A DNA stretch of 64,000 bases from [Mycobacterium] crassicus (GTDB lineage: Bacteria > Actinomycetota > Actinomycetes > Mycobacteriales > Mycobacteriaceae), in assembly GCF_020181615.1 (NCBI RefSeq), contig NZ_CP084029.1, positions 2,033,882 through 2,097,881 of the forward strand, in the 5' to 3' direction. Shown here piece after piece: positions 33,436-41,472 of the stretch (its first letter is position 1; each line of letters opens with the position of its first letter). Below the pieces are notes generated by a model. The model worked only from the letters and a program-made list of their open reading frames with translations, had not been told where the DNA came from and ran no database searches. The position numbers and the translations under genes are program-made.

Positions 33436-34329
33436 GTGACCTTGAACACCGTCGCACTCGAGCTCGTGCCGCCCAATGTGGACCGCGGACCCGAGCAGAC
33501 GATCGAGGAGGCTCACAAGGTTCTGCGGTTCGCGGCCGAGGCCGGTATCGAAGGCCAGATCCGGCACATCCTGATGCCGAGCATGATCGCCGAGGAGGAC
33601 GACCGGCCGATCGAGATGAAGCCCAAGCTCGACGTGCTGGACTTCTGGGAGGCGATCAAGCCGGAGCTGCCGTCCATGGCTGGGCTGTGCACGCAGGTCA
33701 CGGCGTTCTCCGACGAGGCGGCGCTGCGCGGCCGGCTGGGCCAGCTGACCTCGGCCGGTATCGAGGGCGTGGTGTTCGTCGGCGTGCCTCGCACCATGGC
33801 CGACGGCGAGGGCTCGGGTGTGCCACCCACCGACGCGCTGGCGACCTTCCGTGCCGACGTGCCCAACCGGGGCGCCATCCTGATCCCCACCCGCGCTGAC
33901 GAGATCGGCCGGTTCAACTTCAAGTGCGAGCGCGGCGCGACATTCGGTCTGTGCCAGCTGCTGTACTCCGACGCGATCGTGCCGTTCCTGACCGAGTTCG
34001 CCGAGCACAGCGCTGCGCGCCCGGAGATCCTGCTGTCGTTCGGGTTCGTGCCGTCGTTCGAGAACCGGGTCGGCTTGATCAACTGGCTGATCCAGGATCC
34101 CGGCAATGAAGCGGTGGCCGCCGAGCAGGCGTTCGTCAAGACCCTGGCCGGCAGCGAACCCGAGCAGCGGCGCAAGCTCATGCTCGATCTGTACAAGCGG
34201 GTGATCGATGGTGTCGCCGATCTCGGCTTCCCGCTCAGCATTCACCTGGAGGCCACCTACGGGGTGTCCGGGGCGGCCTTCACCACCTTCGCGCAGATGC
34301 TCGACTACTGGTCGCCCGCTGCGCGCTGA
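33436..34329 (+). CDS. Methylenetetrahydrofolate reductase-like protein (Rv2172c-like)
   Basis: The 297-residue protein starts at GTG 33436, 6 bases after GAGGAGC. It has a TIM-barrel pattern with MTHFR-like motifs: VALELVPP near the N-terminus (the catalytic Glu of MetF lies in such an SxEfFPP strand), SMAGLCTQVTAFSDEAAL and GVVFVGVPRTM. It lacks the usual flavin-binding signature of MetF. Mycobacterial proteins of this kind have been described as NADH-dependent MTHFRs without flavin. The reaction here is therefore inferred from family. Confidence 0.75.
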   Translation: MTLNTVALELVPPNVDRGPEQTIEEAHKVLRFAAEAGIEGQIRHILMPSMIAEEDDRPIEMKPKLDVLDFWEAIKPELPSMAGLCTQVTAFSDEAALRGRLGQLTSAGIEGVVFVGVPRTMADGEGSGVPPTDALATFRADVPNRGAILIPTRADEIGRFNFKCERGATFGLCQLLYSDAIVPFLTEFAEHSAARPEILLSFGFVPSFENRVGLINWLIQDPGNEAVAAEQAFVKTLAGSEPEQRRKLMLDLYKRVIDGVADLGFPLSIHLEATYGVSGAAFTTFAQMLDYWSPAAR

Positions 34330-34336
34330 GTCGACC

Positions 34337-34353
34337 CGCCGGCTCAGCCGGCG
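34337..34353. terminator. Small hairpin at convergent junction
   Basis: CGCCGGC at 34337-34343 and GCCGGCG at 34347-34353 form a 7-bp stem whose three-base loop is the lppM stop codon read on the minus strand. There is no T tract. It may slow RNA polymerase between the MTHFR-like gene and lppM. Confidence 0.35.
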
Positions 34354-35078
34354 TTGTCGTCCGGCGCGTTGAATCGCGGTGAGCGGTCCCGGCCGAGCCA
34401 GGCGATCAGCGCCACCATTCCGGCGGCCGCCAACGTCCCCAGCGCCAGCCACGTGGCGGCGCTGGCGAACGCTCGGGTGCTGGGATCGGTGTAGCGGGCC
34501 TGTGCGTTCATGGTGCTCACCACGCCCGGCTTGAGCTTCCACTGCACCGTGTCGAGGCCGATGTGTTGACCGTTGGTGGAGGTCACCTCACCGGGGAATG
34601 CGACGGTCAACTCGACGTCGGCCTCCGGGTCGCTGAGCGAGGTGAGGTCCACCCGGCCCTCCAGGATCACCACGTTGCCGGCGCGACGCAGCGAGAGATT
34701 CACCCCGGCCGCGTCACGGTTCATGTCGGCCAACTGCGGCAGTTCGGCGAACGTCAGATCGGAGAACACCGCCTGGGAGCCGACGTAGCCGTCCCGCTTG
34801 TAGCTGGAGATCGCGACCTTCTGGGGGAACGGCACGTCGGCGGTGAGCTTGGGGCCGGTGTCGTTGTCGTTGCGGGGTATCGCGGCGGCGATGATCTGGC
34901 CTGAGACCTGGTCGTTGGGGGAGACGGTGATGTTGGCCTTGACGCGTACGCACCCGACCGTCATCGGCGCCGTGAGCAGCAGGAGTCCGGCCACGGCCAG
35001 CAGGCGACGGGATGCGGTGAAGCGTCGGACCGGACGCCGGAAAGGCTGTAGCGAACCCCGAACATGCACGGACGTCAT
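34344..35078 (-). CDS. lppM: Lipoprotein LppM
   Basis: From ATG 35078, overlapping the upstream GNAT stop (ATGA), the protein has 244 residues. A lipobox-like signal, LLLLTAPMTVGC, ends at Cys43, after a basic N-region with FRRPVRRFTASRRLL. The exported domain (about 45-200) has the synaptojanin-like LppM fold reported for Rv2171, and a C-terminal helix (about 205-228) follows. LppM affects phagosome interactions in M. tuberculosis; its molecular role is unclear. Confidence 0.85.
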   Translation of the reverse strand: MTSVHVRGSLQPFRRPVRRFTASRRLLAVAGLLLLTAPMTVGCVRVKANITVSPNDQVSGQIIAAAIPRNDNDTGPKLTADVPFPQKVAISSYKRDGYVGSQAVFSDLTFAELPQLADMNRDAAGVNLSLRRAGNVVILEGRVDLTSLSDPEADVELTVAFPGEVTSTNGQHIGLDTVQWKLKPGVVSTMNAQARYTDPSTRAFASAATWLALGTLAAAGMVALIAWLGRDRSPRFNAPDDNAG

Positions 35079-35725
35079 CGTGCCAGACCCGAGGGCCTGC
35101 TCGCTGACGATGCCGTGCACGGTTGTTCCAAAGGCAGGGTCCGGCCCAGGATGGCGAACGGCCGGGGATCGCCGGCGAACTGGTGGCCGCGGATGACGTC
35201 GATGAAGCCGAGCCGGCGGTACAGCCGCCAGGCGCGGTTGCCTTCTCCGCTGATCTCCGGGGTCGAGAGCAGCACGTTGGCCTCGGGGCGTCCGGAGAGC
35301 AGCCGGCGGGCCAGCGCCTCGCCCAGGCCGCTGCCCTGCGCGCTGGGCAGGACGTGCAGCTCGGTCAGCTCGAAGTAGCTGCTCATCAGTCGCATGATGT
35401 CGGAGCCGGGCAGGCCGCGGCGTTGAAAGCCGAGCACCACCTGCTGTTGCCACCACTGGTCGGGCGCGCCGCTGTAGCCGTAGGCGACACCGAGCAGCCG
35501 GGTGCTCGCGCCGTTGGGGCGGTGCTCCGCATCGGTCGGCTCTGCCGGTTCTTCCAATGCGGCCACCGCCCGCCAGCCGCGGCGCCGGGTGTGATCGAGC
35601 CACATCGCGGCACGTTGGTTCTCGGTGCCCGGGGGGTAACCCATCGCGGCGACGTACACGCGCAGTGCTTCGCCGAGGCGGTCGGACATCCCTTCCGGTG
35701 GCAGGTCGATGAGGAATGGCGCCAA
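35075..35725 (-). CDS. GNAT-family N-acetyltransferase (Rv2170-like)
   Basis: The 216-residue protein carries the acetyl-CoA loop in ELHVLPSAQGSGLGEALARR (R/Q-x-x-G-x-G/A) and the C-terminal AWRLYRRLGFIDV helix. TTG 35725 is the preferred start because GGGAGGACC lies 10 bases upstream and the N-terminus APFLIDLPPEGMSDRLGEAL resembles Rv2170. A later in-frame ATG (MSDRLGEAL) is the alternative. It is coupled to lppM. The Rv2170 protein has been reported to acetylate a metabolic enzyme, but the substrate cannot be read here. Confidence 0.82.
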   Translation of the reverse strand: MAPFLIDLPPEGMSDRLGEALRVYVAAMGYPPGTENQRAAMWLDHTRRRGWRAVAALEEPAEPTDAEHRPNGASTRLLGVAYGYSGAPDQWWQQQVVLGFQRRGLPGSDIMRLMSSYFELTELHVLPSAQGSGLGEALARRLLSGRPEANVLLSTPEISGEGNRAWRLYRRLGFIDVIRGHQFAGDPRPFAILGRTLPLEQPCTASSASRPSGLAR

Positions 35726-35964
35726 CGTGCAGGGTCCTCCCGGTCGGTGGTGGCGTGCGCGTGCTGCACCCATTATCCGGCTCCGATCTTCCGACGTCGG
35801 CGGTTGGGGATCGGGGGTCGTCGGAACGCGGCTACAATCAGCTGTCGAAGCCTGTGGTACGGCGCAGGCCGACCTCGTATTATCAGTGTTAGTTGCCCGC
35901 ATCAATGACGTAACCACGCCGTGGGCAGTGATTTTTGTGACTGGCCGTCGGCAAGGAGGGACGA
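35726..35964. promoter_or_regulatory. Divergent GNAT-lppM / DUF3040 promoter region
   Basis: This 239-bp region is AT-rich at 35875-35945 (TATTATCAGTGTTAGTTG and ATTTTTGTGAC), suggesting promoters. TATTATCAGTGTTAG contains TATTAT, a strong -10 candidate for the plus-strand DUF3040 gene whose GGAGGGACGA ribosome-binding site ends at about 35964. Nothing else is convincing. Confidence 0.4.
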
Positions 35965-36366
35965 ATGCCACTCTCCGATCATGAACAGCGCATGCTCGAT
36001 GAGATCGAGAGTGCCCTCTACGCGGAGGACCCGAAGTTCGCCTCCAGCGTGCGCGGCGCCGCGCTGCGAACCCCGACCACCCGGCGACGGGTGCAGGGCA
36101 TGGCACTGTTCGTGGTGGGCCTGCTGATGCTGGTCTCGGGGATTCCGTTCTACGCGACGGTCAACCCGGGGTTCCTGATCCTGAGCGTGCTGGGATTCGT
36201 CGTCATGTTCGGTGGAGTGGTGTTCGCCATCACCGGAAGCCAGGCGGCCGGCGGGCACGAGGCCGCCCCCAAGGCGGGCGGTAGCACCCAGCGTCGGGTC
36301 AAGGGTGCCAGTGGCACCTTCGCCAGTCGCATGGAAGACCGGTTCCGCCGCCGTTTCGAGCCGTAG
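35965..36366 (+). CDS. DUF3040 membrane protein (Rv2169c-like)
   Basis: The 133-residue protein begins MPLSDHEQRMLDEIESALYA, the DUF3040 signature, followed by two membrane helices (about 48-66 and 70-92) and a basic tail ending RMEDRFRRRFEP. ATG 35965 has a strong AAGGAGGGAC upstream. The family is common in actinobacteria next to mraZ. Function is unknown; the position suggests a link to growth or division. Confidence 0.88.
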   Translation: MPLSDHEQRMLDEIESALYAEDPKFASSVRGAALRTPTTRRRVQGMALFVVGLLMLVSGIPFYATVNPGFLILSVLGFVVMFGGVVFAITGSQAAGGHEAAPKAGGSTQRRVKGASGTFASRMEDRFRRRFEP

Positions 36367-36392
36367 GCCGTTTCGGCGGCACGTTTGATATG

Positions 36393-36422
36393 AAAGGGCA
36401 GCCGATCGGCTGCCCTTTTTTA
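36393..36422 (+). terminator. Canonical rho-independent terminator
   Basis: AAAGGGCAGCCGA at 36393-36405 pairs perfectly with its complement 36406-36418, and a run of T's continues to 36421. A 13-bp palindromic stem with a U tract is unusually canonical for a mycobacterium. It isolates the DUF3040 gene from the mraZ promoter. Confidence 0.85.
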
Positions 36423-36729
36423 TGCCCGTTTCACCGGGAGCGCCATGCTCGAGACCGGGGCGTCCGGGAGTTGCCGGCCGGGTCGTGTCTCCCGGCTGCC
36501 CCCACTGGGCCCCCACTGGGCCCCCACTCGCGCCCCACTCGTCCCCACTTTGTCCCCACCGAGCTTGACCTGCTCTTTTCCTGCTGTCTCGGCGGACCTT
36601 CGCGCGGTCCAGGCCTGATGTGGCCCGCCGGAGTGGGGAGTGGGGGTGACATTGGCCCTAGAAATGGTGCGTAGTGGGTAGAAGTGGGGTATCGTGGGCT
36701 GACGTTGTCGACTTGGCGGGAGGTGTCCG
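36423..36729 (+). promoter_or_regulatory. mraZ promoter and operator region
   Basis: This 307-bp region holds no gene. It contains an inverted array of six TGGGG boxes (36501-36558), two plus-strand TGGGG boxes (36634 and 36641), and a triplet TGGGT-N5-TGGGG-N5-TGGGC starting at 36675, 36685 and 36695. The latter is the established layout of an MraZ operator (TGGGN repeats, 10-bp period). GGGAGGTGTCCG precedes mraZ ATG 36730. The IS6110-related genes found here in M. tuberculosis H37Rv are absent. Confidence 0.75.
36501..36558 (-). repeat. Six phased TGGGG repeats, inverted relative to mraZ
   Basis: CCCA cores begin at 36501, 36512, 36523, 36534, 36544 and 36555, so on the minus strand GTGGGG recurs every 10-11 bp. 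The spacing keeps all boxes on one face of the helix. The two leftmost units are identical over 11 bp (CCCACTGGGCC), which suggests recent duplication. Confidence 0.85.
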
Positions 36730-37161
36730 ATGTTTCTCGGCACCTATACGCCCAAGCTCGACGACAAGGGGCGGCTGACATTGCCGGCCAAGTTCCGCGA
36801 CGCACTGGCAGGAGGGTTGATGGTCACCAAGAGTCAGGACCACAGCCTGGCCGTGTACCCGCGAGCCGAGTTCGAGCAACTGGCCCGCCGGGCGGCCAAG
36901 GCGTCCCGGAGCAACCCGGAAGCACGTGCCTTCCTGCGCAACCTGGCTGCCGCCACCGACGAGCAGCACCCCGACGGCCAGGGCCGGATCACCTTGTCGG
37001 CCGACCACCGCCGCTACGCCAACCTGTCCAAGGACTGCGTGGTCATCGGATCGGTCGACTACCTCGAGATCTGGGATGCGCAGGCGTGGAACGACTACCA
37101 GCAGACCCATGAAGAGAACTTCTCCGCGGCCAGCGATGAAGCACTCAGCGACATCATCTGA
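36730..37161 (+). CDS. mraZ: Transcriptional regulator MraZ
   Basis: MraZ (143 residues, as Rv2166c) is an AbrB-like regulator made of two swapped-hairpin repeats. The first begins [23 protein letters not shown] and contains DDKGRLTLP; the second contains [10 protein letters not shown] near residue 82. It forms ring oligomers that bind TGGGN repeats in its own promoter and regulate the dcw cluster. A C-terminal tail rich in Ser/Glu/Asp ends SDEALSDII. It is first in the dcw operon; rsmH starts 148 bp after its stop. Confidence 0.95.
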   Translation: MFLGTYTPKLDDKGRLTLPAKFRDALAGGLMVTKSQDHSLAVYPRAEFEQLARRAAKASRSNPEARAFLRNLAAATDEQHPDGQGRITLSADHRRYANLSKDCVVIGSVDYLEIWDAQAWNDYQQTHEENFSAASDEALSDII

Positions 37162-37200
37162 GGCGCCCGCCCGTGCCTCGTGGCCTCTGTCCGAACCGAC

Positions 37201-37225
37201 CCTGACGTACTTCCCCAACGTCAGG
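37201..37225 (+). ncRNA. mraW RNA motif hairpin upstream of rsmH
   Basis: CCTGACGT (37201-37208) pairs with ACGTCAGG (37218-37225) around the nine-base loop A-CTTCCCC-A. A small hairpin with a conserved CUUCCCC terminal loop in front of mraW (rsmH) is the published mraW RNA motif of mycobacteria and related actinobacteria. The loop bases 37210-37216 can pair with GGGGAGG at 37296-37302, the rsmH ribosome-binding site (six Watson-Crick pairs and one G-U). Confidence 0.75.
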
Positions 37226-37309
37226 TTCGCGCCGTCGGGCAGGGACCTCGAGGCAGGGGCGGTGCGGGTCGCCCGCCGAATCTGCCAGAGCCGACGGGGA
37301 GGTGTTGTT

Positions 37310-38317
37310 GTGGCGGAGCAGAGTGAATTCGGGCATGTGCCGGTGCTGCTGGAACGTTGCGTGGAGCTGCTGGCTCCCGCGTTGACCCGTCAGTCGCCCG
37401 ACGGGTCGGGTGCCACGCTGATCGACGCCACCCTGGGGGCCGGCGGGCACGCCGAACGGTTCCTCACCGACTTTCCAGGTCTGCGGCTCATCGGCCTCGA
37501 CCGTGATCCGACCGCCCTCGAGATCGCCGGTAACCGCTTGTCGCGCTTCGCCGATCGCCTCGTGACGGTCCGCACTCGCTACGACGGGATAGCCGACGCG
37601 CTGGCCGAAGCGGGATTGGCTGCGACCGGCTCGATCGACGGGGTGCTGTTCGACCTCGGCGTCTCATCCATGCAACTGGACCGGGCCGAGCGGGGTTTCT
37701 CCTACGCCCAGGACGCTCCACTGGACATGCGGATGGACCCGCAGGGCGAGCTGACGGCCGCCGACATCGTCAACACCTATGACGCGCCTGCGCTGACCGA
37801 CATCCTGCGCCGCTACGGCGAGGAACGCTTCGCGTCCCGGATCGCCGCGCACATCGTCCGTCGCCGGCAGCAGACGCCGTTCACGTCGACGGGGGAGCTG
37901 ACCGCCTTGCTCTACGAGGCGATTCCGGCACCGGCACGGCGTACCGGCGGGCATCCGGCGAAGCGGACCTTCCAGGCGCTGCGCATCGCGGTCAACGGCG
38001 AACTCGACTCGCTGCGTGCAGCCGTTCCCGCCGCCCTGGACGCGCTGGCGGTGGGAGGCCGGGTCGCGGTGATGTCTTACCAGTCGCTGGAGGACCGCAT
38101 CGTCAAGCAGGTGTTCACCGCGGCGACCGCATCGCGCACCCCGGTAGGTCTGCCGGTCGAGTTGCCCGGTGACGAGCCGAAGTTCATGACACTGACGCGG
38201 GGGGCCGAACGGGCCCAACCTGATGAGATCGAGCGAAACCCGCGGGCGGGGTCGGTCCGGTTGCGGGCCGTGCAGCGGGTGCAGTCCGGGTCGATTCCGG
38301 CATCGAGGGGGAATTGA
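37310..38317 (+). CDS. rsmH: 16S rRNA (cytosine1402-N4)-methyltransferase RsmH
   Basis: From GTG 37310, 7 bases after GGGGAGG, the protein has 335 residues. The SAM site [25 protein letters not shown], the [11 protein letters not shown] motif and the C-terminal [11 protein letters not shown] are all typical. It methylates C1402 of 16S rRNA. The frame is open far upstream, and the M. tuberculosis protein is annotated about 60 residues longer. That extra segment spans the mraW RNA hairpin (its YFPN text is the CUUCCCC loop read as codons), so I favour the short start. The stop overlaps the ftsL start. Confidence 0.92.
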   Translation: MAEQSEFGHVPVLLERCVELLAPALTRQSPDGSGATLIDATLGAGGHAERFLTDFPGLRLIGLDRDPTALEIAGNRLSRFADRLVTVRTRYDGIADALAEAGLAATGSIDGVLFDLGVSSMQLDRAERGFSYAQDAPLDMRMDPQGELTAADIVNTYDAPALTDILRRYGEERFASRIAAHIVRRRQQTPFTSTGELTALLYEAIPAPARRTGGHPAKRTFQALRIAVNGELDSLRAAVPAALDALAVGGRVAVMSYQSLEDRIVKQVFTAATASRTPVGLPVELPGDEPKFMTLTRGAERAQPDEIERNPRAGSVRLRAVQRVQSGSIPASRGN

Positions 38318-39414
38318 TGGCGACCAAGCGCAAGCCTGCGCCGCGGCAGGGTGACCGCCGCCGGAACCCGGAGGGCGGGACCCGCAGCGGGCCACGTCGC
38401 GCCGGCGAGGCACAACCGAATCGGCGTATCCGCCGGCAGCACTCGACGGCTCCCGCGCCGGGTCGGGAGACTCGGCCGCGGTCCAAGCCGCAGAACAGCG
38501 CTGCGACTCGTCCCGAGCCGCGCCCCGGCACCCGGCCGGCGCCGCCGAAAAACACCAAGCAGGCCAAGGCCCGCGCCAAGGCGCGAAAGGCCAAGGCGCC
38601 CAAGGTCGTGCGTGTCCCGCTACGGGAACGGCTGATCACCCGGCTGGCTTCGGTGGACCTGCGGCCGCGCACACTGGCCGCCAAGGTTCCGTTCGTCGTG
38701 CTGATCATCGGCGCGCTCGGCATCGGTTTGGGCATCACGCTGTGGCTGTCGACGGATGCCGCCGAGCGCTCCTACCAGCTGGGTAACATCCGGGAACACA
38801 ACCGGGTTCTGCTGCAGCAGAAGGAGGCGCTCGAGCGTGACGTGCTCACCGCCGAGTCCGCACCGGCGCTCGCCGAGGCGGCCCGCGAGCTGGGCATGAT
38901 TCCCACCCGGGACACCGCGCACCTGGTCCAGGATCCGGTCGGCAACTGGGTGGTCGTCGGGGTTCCCAAGCCCGCCGAAGGCGTGTCCCCACCGCCGTTG
39001 AACACCAAGCTGCCCGACGACCGGCCGGCGCCGGTCGAGGTACCGGTCCGGCTGCCGGCCGCCGGTCCGAAACCGCCGACCCGGCACCTGCCCGACGCCA
39101 CGGTGCCCCCGGTCGGTGTGCCGGGTGCCCCCCTGACGGTTCCCGGTCTGCCCGGGTCGCCCCTGCTCGGTCCGCCGCCGGGGCCTGCGCTGGACACCCT
39201 GCCCGCCGCGCTGCCGCCGGGATCCGCCGTCCCGCCCGGGTCGGTGCTCCCGCCGGCCGCCGTGTTGCCGCCTGAGGTGGTACTCCCACCCGAAACCGTG
39301 CTGCCGCCGGCTACGACGCTGCCGCCGGCTGCGACACTGCCGCCCCAGCCCGCGCTGGCGCCGGAGGCCTTGGCGGTGCCAGGGGTCCCGACCCTTCCCG
39401 GGGCCGCGCGATGA
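38317..39414 (+). CDS. ftsL: FtsL-like divisome membrane protein (Rv2164c-like)
   Basis: The 365-residue protein starts at ATG 38317, one base overlapping the rsmH TGA, with GAGGGGGAA upstream. It has a basic, Pro/Arg-rich cytoplasmic region (1-115), one helix (about 125-148, FVVLIIGALGIGLGITLWL), a short coiled coil (RVLLQQKEALERDVLTAE) and a long Pro-rich periplasmic tail. The tail contains about seven imperfect V/T-LPP pentapeptides near 39241-39351. Position and topology match mycobacterial FtsL. It bridges FtsQ to FtsW/FtsI. Confidence 0.82.
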   Translation: MATKRKPAPRQGDRRRNPEGGTRSGPRRAGEAQPNRRIRRQHSTAPAPGRETRPRSKPQNSAATRPEPRPGTRPAPPKNTKQAKARAKARKAKAPKVVRVPLRERLITRLASVDLRPRTLAAKVPFVVLIIGALGIGLGITLWLSTDAAERSYQLGNIREHNRVLLQQKEALERDVLTAESAPALAEAARELGMIPTRDTAHLVQDPVGNWVVVGVPKPAEGVSPPPLNTKLPDDRPAPVEVPVRLPAAGPKPPTRHLPDATVPPVGVPGAPLTVPGLPGSPLLGPPPGPALDTLPAALPPGSAVPPGSVLPPAAVLPPEVVLPPETVLPPATTLPPAATLPPQPALAPEALAVPGVPTLPGAAR

Positions 39415-41384
39415 GAGGGGCCGGCCCGGGGCGGCGTGCCGACCGGTCGGTCAGGGCCGTCAAGCCCAAGGCCGGCCGGACCGCCAAACCCGTCAAGCAG
39501 AGAAAAGCCTCGAAAACGACTCCGGCGGAGGGGCATTCGGCCCGGGATCGTCGTACCCGGCCGGCCACCGAATTGGGTGCGCACAGCGCCTCGTTCGTCT
39601 TCCGGCATCGCATCGGCAATGCGGTCATCCTGCTGGTGCTGGTCCTGGCAGCCGCGCAACTGTTCTATCTGCAGGTCCCGCAGGCATCCGGGCTGCGGGC
39701 TGAAGCGGCGGGACAACTCAAGGTCACCGACATCCAACAGGCCATGCGCGGCGACATCATCGACCGCACCGGCGACAAGTTGGCGTTCACCATCGAAGCG
39801 CGGGCCCTGACCTTCCAGCCGATCAAGGTGGGCAAGCAACTCGCCGAGGCCAAGAAGAAGAGCCCTGCCGCCCCCGATCCCCAACTGCGGCTGCAGGAGA
39901 TCGCCAAGGAGGTCGCCCTGCGGCTCGGGGACAAGACCGACGCCGCGACGGTGCTCAAGAAGCTGCGCAGCAACGAGACCTTCGTCTACCTCGCCCGGGC
40001 CGTCGAGCCGGCGTTGGCCGAGGCGATCACCGACAAATTCCCCGAGGTGGGCAGCGAGCGCCAGGACCTGCGGCAGTATCCGGGCGGGTCGTTGGCGGCC
40101 AACATCGTCGGCGGCATCGACTGGGACGGCCACGGCCTGCTGGGCCTGGAGGACTCGATGGACGCGGTGCTGGCCGGAACGGACGGCTCGGTCACCTACG
40201 ACCGCGGCTCCGACGGCGTGGTGATCCCGGGCAGCTACCGCAATCGGCACAAGGCCGTCAACGGGTCGACGATCCAGCTCACGCTTGACGACGACATTCA
40301 GTTCTACGTGCAGCAGCAGGTGCAGCAAGCCAAGAACGTCTCCGGTGCCCGCAATGTCACCGCGGTGGTGCTCGATGCCAAGAGCGGCGAGGTGCTGGCG
40401 ATGGCCGGCGACAACACCTTCGATCCGTCGCAGGACATCGGACGCCAGGAGGACCGGCAGCTCGGAAACCTGGCGGTGTCAACGCCGTTCGAGCCCGGCT
40501 CGGTGAACAAGATCATCACCGCGGCATCGGTCATCGAATACGGCCTGTCCAACCCCGACGAGGTCCTGCAGGTCCCCGGATCGATCAACGTCGCCGACGT
40601 CACCGTCAGCGACGCCTGGGTGCACGGCGTCACGCCCTACACCACGACCGGAGTTTTCGGTAAGTCCTCCAACGTGGGCACCCTGATGCTGGCGCAGCGG
40701 GTCGGGCCGGAGCGCTGGTTCCAGATGCTGGAGAAGTTCGGCCTCGGCCAGCGCACCGGGGTGGCCCTGCCCGGGGAGAGCGCCGGCGTGGTTCCACCGG
40801 TCGACCAGTGGTCGGGCAGCTCGTTCGCCAACCTGCCGATCGGCCAGGGGCTTTCGATGACCCTGCTGCAGATGACCGGGATGTACCAGGCCATCGCCAA
40901 CGACGGCCTGCGGATCTCGCCGCGCATCATCAAGGCCACCATCGCCCCGGACGGCACCCGCACCGAAGAACCTCGGCCCGAGGGCGTTCAGGTCGTTTCC
41001 GAGCCGACCGCCCGGACCGTACGCAACATGCTGCGATCGGTGGTGCAGCGCGACCCGACCGGCGTTCAGCAGGGCACCGGCTGGCAGGCCGCGGTGGACG
41101 GCTACCAGATCGCCGGAAAGACCGGCACCGCACAGCAGATCAACCCCGGCTGCGGTTGCTACTACGACGACGTCTACTGGATCACGTTCGCCGGGATAGC
41201 ACCCGCGGACAATCCGCGCTACGTCATAGGCCTGATGGTGGACAATCCGCACCGCGCCGCCGACGGATCGCCCGGCACCTCGGCCGCGCCGTTGTTCCAC
41301 AACATCGCCGGCTGGCTGCTGCGGCGCGGCAATGTTCCGCTGTCGCCGGACCCCGGCCTGCCGTTGAGGCTGGAGGCGATCTGA
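39411..41384 (+). CDS. pbpB: Septal transpeptidase PbpB (FtsI, class B PBP3)
   Basis: The 657-residue protein (Rv2163c 679) overlaps the ftsL stop by 4 bases. It has a basic cytoplasmic N-terminus, one membrane helix (about 63-83), a pedestal domain and a transpeptidase domain. The active-site motifs are SVNK (in [14 protein letters not shown], about residue 363), SSN ([11 protein letters not shown]) and KTG ([10 protein letters not shown]). It cross-links septal peptidoglycan with FtsW. murE follows directly after 88 bp, without the PE_PGRS group found here in M. tuberculosis. Confidence 0.95.
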   Translation: MRGAGPGRRADRSVRAVKPKAGRTAKPVKQRKASKTTPAEGHSARDRRTRPATELGAHSASFVFRHRIGNAVILLVLVLAAAQLFYLQVPQASGLRAEAAGQLKVTDIQQAMRGDIIDRTGDKLAFTIEARALTFQPIKVGKQLAEAKKKSPAAPDPQLRLQEIAKEVALRLGDKTDAATVLKKLRSNETFVYLARAVEPALAEAITDKFPEVGSERQDLRQYPGGSLAANIVGGIDWDGHGLLGLEDSMDAVLAGTDGSVTYDRGSDGVVIPGSYRNRHKAVNGSTIQLTLDDDIQFYVQQQVQQAKNVSGARNVTAVVLDAKSGEVLAMAGDNTFDPSQDIGRQEDRQLGNLAVSTPFEPGSVNKIITAASVIEYGLSNPDEVLQVPGSINVADVTVSDAWVHGVTPYTTTGVFGKSSNVGTLMLAQRVGPERWFQMLEKFGLGQRTGVALPGESAGVVPPVDQWSGSSFANLPIGQGLSMTLLQMTGMYQAIANDGLRISPRIIKATIAPDGTRTEEPRPEGVQVVSEPTARTVRNMLRSVVQRDPTGVQQGTGWQAAVDGYQIAGKTGTAQQINPGCGCYYDDVYWITFAGIAPADNPRYVIGLMVDNPHRAADGSPGTSAAPLFHNIAGWLLRRGNVPLSPDPGLPLRLEAI

Positions 41385-41472
41385 CGCACTCGAATCCCGC
41401 CGACCGATAAGGTGTTCAACGCCGGATTCGGCCCATCAGGGCAGGACCGGCAGCGAGCGGAGGTGGTTTCGG

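Noticed and set aside
36926..37309. N-terminal extension of RsmH into mraZ
   Set aside because: The strong SD at 37296-37302 with GTG 37310 and the mraW RNA hairpin explain the conserved segment better; the upstream part overlaps mraZ.
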